Assembly: GCA_964415395.1 (NCBI GenBank)
Contig: CAYPZU010000021.1
Location: 1-33,380 of the forward strand
Origin: CAYPZU01 sp964415395
GTDB taxonomy: Bacteria; Chlamydiota; Chlamydiia; Chlamydiales; SM23-39
Length of the DNA stretch: 33,380 nt
Reading direction: 5' to 3'
The position numbers and the translations under genes are program-made. This document shows positions 30,809-33,380 of this stretch, piece by piece (the first letter of the stretch is position 1; each line of letters begins with the position of its first letter). The notes beneath the pieces were generated by a model. The model worked only from the letters and a program-made list of their open reading frames with translations. It ran no database searches and was not told the DNA's origin.

Positions 30809-30828
30809 CGCCTGGATTTCTCCAGGCG
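30809..30828 (+). terminator. Rho-independent-type terminator of rplM-rpsI
   Basis: CGCCTGGA (30809-30816) and TCCAGGCG (30821-30828) form a perfect 8-bp stem with a TTTC loop, 8 bases after the rpsI stop. The sequence that follows is T-rich though not a pure T-run. Confidence 0.8.
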
Positions 30829-30880
30829 CAATTTACATTTATTTCCAGATTTGTTATGGGGATCATAAAGGTCCCCATAT

Positions 30881-31348
30881 ATGGAAGGCAAAACTGTTTC
30901 CGCTTCAGCTATCGTCGATCAAGTGATCGAAGTATTTCCGAACGATTTGAATCCCCACGGCACTCTCTTCGGAGGCCGGGTGATGCAGATCGTCGATTCG
31001 CTCGCAGCCATTGTAGCTAAACGGCATACGGGCAAGGTTTGCGTGACTCTCGGGATCGATTCGGTCCGTTTTCTCAATCCGGCCCGCCGCGGCGATATCC
31101 TCGTCTGTATGTGCTCGGTGAATAAAGCGTGGCGCACTTCAATGGAAGTGGGAGTGAAGGTCATTGCGGAAGATTTCCGGACGCTCGAGCAGAAAGATAT
31201 TTTTTCCGCCTACTTTACCTTTGTCGCCGTCGACGATGACCATAAGCCTGTGGAGATCGTTCCGGTCGTTCCAGAGACTCCGGAGCAGGTGAAACGGTAT
31301 AACGAAGCCGAAGAGCGGCGCCAGATGCGTCTCTCTCAGAAGCGGTAG
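30881..31348 (+). CDS. Acyl-CoA thioesterase (hotdog fold, YciA/BFIT type)
   Basis: 155 residues. FPNDLNPHGTLFGGRVMQIVDSLA (19-42) carries the family motif N-x-x-GTLFGG-x3-x-x-D with Asn24 and Asp39 as likely active-site residues, and a second strand pattern SVRFLNPARRGDIL follows. The enzyme hydrolyses acyl-CoA. C. trachomatis has a related gene as I recall. AAAGG precedes the ATG. The C-terminal 30 residues are charged and helical. The end overlaps the convergent M32 gene by 13 bases. Confidence 0.9.
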   Translation: MEGKTVSASAIVDQVIEVFPNDLNPHGTLFGGRVMQIVDSLAAIVAKRHTGKVCVTLGIDSVRFLNPARRGDILVCMCSVNKAWRTSMEVGVKVIAEDFRTLEQKDIFSAYFTFVAVDDDHKPVEIVPVVPETPEQVKRYNEAEERRQMRLSQKR

Positions 31349-32856
31349 ATCTCAGCGTATTTATTCTTCAGGTACGAGCAGTAAGCGGTTTCAGTCAAAG
31401 GCTTCCCTGTTACTTTTTTCGCCAGCTCCTCTGAATTATACGTCCGTCCCCAGCGATGGATGTTCGTTTTCAGCCAGTCGCGGATGAATCCAAGCTCTCC
31501 CTCTTCGACCCGCTCCTGCCACTCAGGATGTTTTTTGGCAAAGGCGGTGAAGAAGTGGGCGGAGAAGATGTTGCCGAGCGCATAAGTGGGGAAGTATCCG
31601 AAATCGCCGAGCGACCAGTGGATGTCCTGCAGGCACCCCTGGGTGTCGGTCGGGGGGACGATCCCGAAGATCTCTTTCATCTTCGCGTTCCACGCTTCCG
31701 GGAGGTCGGAGACCTGCAGAGATCCTGTGATGAGCGCTTTTTCGATCTCGAACCGGAGGATCACATGAAGGCAGTACGTCACCTCGTCGGCTTCGACCCG
31801 GATGAATGTGGGCGCGACGCGGTTGATCGCCCGGTAAAACCTCTCCAGCGGGACTTTTTTCAGGAAGGCCGGCCCTGCTTTCTGGAGCATCGGATAAAAA
31901 TGGTTCCAGAAGGGGAGGCTTCTTCCGATCAGCGTTTCCCACCAGCGGGACTGGCTTTCGTGGATGCTGAGCGAGCAGGCTTCCGCCAGAGGAGTGCCCC
32001 AATGTTCGAGCGGCAGTCCCATTTCGTAAAACGAGTGGCCTGCTTCATGGAGAATCGAGAAGATGTTGCTCATGAAGAGATTCGGGATCAGTCGCGTCGT
32101 AATCCGGCTGTCGTGGGGATGGAGCGCAAGCGAAAAAGGGTGCGCGGTCAAATCGAGGCGCGTATAGGCCATGTCCATCGGCAGCTTGGATAAAAAGAGA
32201 TGCCCCAATTGATTCTGCAGCTCGTCGTCCACTTTTCGGTGGAGGAAGCTGTCGTCGATCTGCCGGCAGGACGAGATCTTGGCTAAAAGCGTCTTTAATT
32301 CTTTCTGGAGCCCGTCGAAAATCTTCCCGACGCGGGACGCCGTCATGCAGGGCTCGTACGATTCCAAAAGAGCATCGTACGGGTGCTCGTCGTAGCCGAG
32401 AATCTCTGTTTTCTTTCGGACCAGGTCGACGATCTTCTGGAGGAAGGGGGCGAAGAGTTTGAAGTTATTCTGCTTTTTAGCGTTCGCCCAGATCTGGCAC
32501 GCTTCGGAAGTCGTCTGCGAAAAGGTTTTGACGAAAGAAGCGGGGAGCTTAGTTGCTTTTGCGTAGTCTTTTCTCCACTCTCTCAGGGCGGCCAAATGGA
32601 TGCGCGAGAGTCCTTTGACTTTCGGTTTGCCAGAGGAAAGGGAGACGAGTTTTTCGAGGCAGTTTTTGAATCTGCGGCTCGTTTTCAGTTCGTGCATCAG
32701 CGTCGAGAGCTGGGCGATCTGGGCGCTTCTCGGGCCGATCCCTCCGGACGGCATATACGTTTCCTGATCCCAGTGGAGGAGGGTTAAGATGGAACCGTAG
32801 TTGTGGATCTCAGTCGAGATCTCCTTGAGATCTTGGTAGGCTTTTGGCGTTTTCAT
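31336..32856 (-). CDS. M32 family carboxypeptidase (carboxypeptidase Taq)
   Basis: 506 residues, the usual M32 length. The metal site HEAGH is at 270-274, the third ligand is Glu300 in HESQSRWWE, and LHWDQETYMPSGG (27-39) and DLTAHPFS (235-242) are family landmarks. The enzyme removes C-terminal residues from peptides in the cytoplasm, using a divalent metal. With the proline iminopeptidase it may help recycle peptides taken from the host. Confidence 0.95.
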   Translation of the reverse strand: MKTPKAYQDLKEISTEIHNYGSILTLLHWDQETYMPSGGIGPRSAQIAQLSTLMHELKTSRRFKNCLEKLVSLSSGKPKVKGLSRIHLAALREWRKDYAKATKLPASFVKTFSQTTSEACQIWANAKKQNNFKLFAPFLQKIVDLVRKKTEILGYDEHPYDALLESYEPCMTASRVGKIFDGLQKELKTLLAKISSCRQIDDSFLHRKVDDELQNQLGHLFLSKLPMDMAYTRLDLTAHPFSLALHPHDSRITTRLIPNLFMSNIFSILHEAGHSFYEMGLPLEHWGTPLAEACSLSIHESQSRWWETLIGRSLPFWNHFYPMLQKAGPAFLKKVPLERFYRAINRVAPTFIRVEADEVTYCLHVILRFEIEKALITGSLQVSDLPEAWNAKMKEIFGIVPPTDTQGCLQDIHWSLGDFGYFPTYALGNIFSAHFFTAFAKKHPEWQERVEEGELGFIRDWLKTNIHRWGRTYNSEELAKKVTGKPLTETAYCSYLKNKYAEIYRF

Positions 32857-32939
32857 ATTTGCCCATCATAAAAAAATGTCTATTTATGTTCTACAAGTCT
32901 CTAGTTTCTAGTTGCTTTCGATGGGTTTTGTAATTATTT

Positions 32940-32968
32940 TTATTAATTCCGTTTAATTAGCATATAAT
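32940..32968 (+). promoter_or_regulatory. Promoter of the 11-residue repeat protein
   Basis: TTATTA (32940-32945), 17 bases, perfect TATAAT (32963-32968), in the 143-base AT-rich spacer between divergent genes. The leader would be about 25 bases and contains AAAGGA. Confidence 0.5.
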
Positions 32969-32999
32969 TTATGATTTTCGCGAAATAGAAAGGATTTTT

Positions 33000-33380
33000 A
33001 TGGCTGTTCCAATTGCTGCAGTTGTTGAGGGTGGGATACGCGGGCTATGCCAGGGAGTCCCTCAAGCGATTGGGGTTTTCCAAAGAAATCGAGTTGTGAA
33101 TCAAATCATCGATCGAGCTGGACAGGCGGGCGTTCCTTTAGCTGAAGATGGAATCCGGGGCGCAGGCCGTCTAGTCGATGATGGCCTCCGCAACGCTGGG
33201 AATATCGTGAATGATGGCGCTCGGAGAGTAGGACAAGTAGCTGAAGATGGGATCCGAAATGTCGGCGACGCTGCAGATCAATGGAATCGAACTGTGCAAG
33301 CGGGCACGGTGGAAGCGGCTCGCGAGGCAAGAGACTCCTATCGGGACGTAAAACGAGAGGTAGGAGAATGGAATCACCTT
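33000..33380 (+). CDS. Partial protein with tandem 11-residue repeats, open at the window end
   Basis: The ATG at 33000 has AAAGGA nine bases upstream and the frame stays open to the last base (127 codons). After an N-terminal stretch, four consecutive 11-residue units occupy 48-91. They begin AEDGIRG, VDDGLRN, VNDGARR and AEDGIRN, and share the form x-x-D-G-x-R-x-x-G-x-hydrophobic. Units one and four are almost identical in DNA as well (33141 and 33240). Beyond residue 92 the sequence becomes an Arg/Glu-rich helix. Eleven-residue periodicity makes long amphipathic helices that lie on membranes. I recognise no family; the C-terminal part is missing. Confidence 0.65.
   Translation, partial: MAVPIAAVVEGGIRGLCQGVPQAIGVFQRNRVVNQIIDRAGQAGVPLAEDGIRGAGRLVDDGLRNAGNIVNDGARRVGQVAEDGIRNVGDAADQWNRTVQAGTVEAAREARDSYRDVKREVGEWNHL

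Overview
The window looks like a chromosomal piece of a member of the Chlamydiota outside the classical genus Chlamydia. The glgB, ligA, mdh, rplM/rpsI, PhnP-like, hflX and tgt proteins read as chlamydial to me. A full citrate synthase and a TIGR04255-family gene, which I do not expect in C. trachomatis, sit among them. Base composition of the coding DNA looks fairly GC-rich, while intergenic stretches are strikingly AT-rich. Family and genus cannot be fixed without a search. A 10-N scaffold gap lies at 12398-12407.

Layout. 1-3400: a small DUF378 membrane protein, a divergent TspO-like protein, a DMT-family transporter and two unrecognised proteins with a hydrophobic segment. 3460-5245: yhhQ-tgt, a queuine uptake and tRNA-insertion pair. 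5310-9266: a TIGR04255 gene coupled to mdh, then a eukaryotic-type citrate synthase and a proline iminopeptidase. 9232-12563: an unrecognised membrane-anchored protein, a multipass membrane protein, an FAD-dependent oxidoreductase and a small gene broken by the gap. 12591-15374: a coupled PhnP-like hydrolase-hflX-radC operon, ending at an inverted-repeat element. 15543-22735: a MarC-family gene, divergent from the coupled run mtaB-(unknown)-glgB-ligA. 22790-28252: an accessory-looking stretch with an NTAN1/CheD-like putative amidase, a membrane protein with an HExxH site, a canonical TspO, an SbtA-family transporter divergent from a LysR regulator, a possible 2H-phosphoesterase-like protein and an Inc-like membrane protein. 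28344-33380: miaB, rplM-rpsI, an acyl-CoA thioesterase, an M32 carboxypeptidase and the start of a protein with 11-residue repeats.

How it fits together. Much of the housekeeping content concerns tRNA modification (queuine salvage, two methylthiotransferases), translation (L13, S9, HflX), central carbon metabolism (MDH plus citrate synthase) and glycogen (GlgB). The unrecognised genes with a hydrophobic segment are nearly all on the minus strand, tucked tail-to-tail against plus-strand genes. Six of eight convergent junctions overlap at the 3' ends. The most unusual items are the two TspO paralogues, each overlapping a multipass transporter gene; the NTAN1-like enzyme; the HESGH membrane protein; several near-perfect AT-rich palindromes on or beside predicted promoters; and the 11-residue repeat protein at the right edge. 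I saw no tRNA, rRNA, CRISPR array, insertion sequence or prophage.
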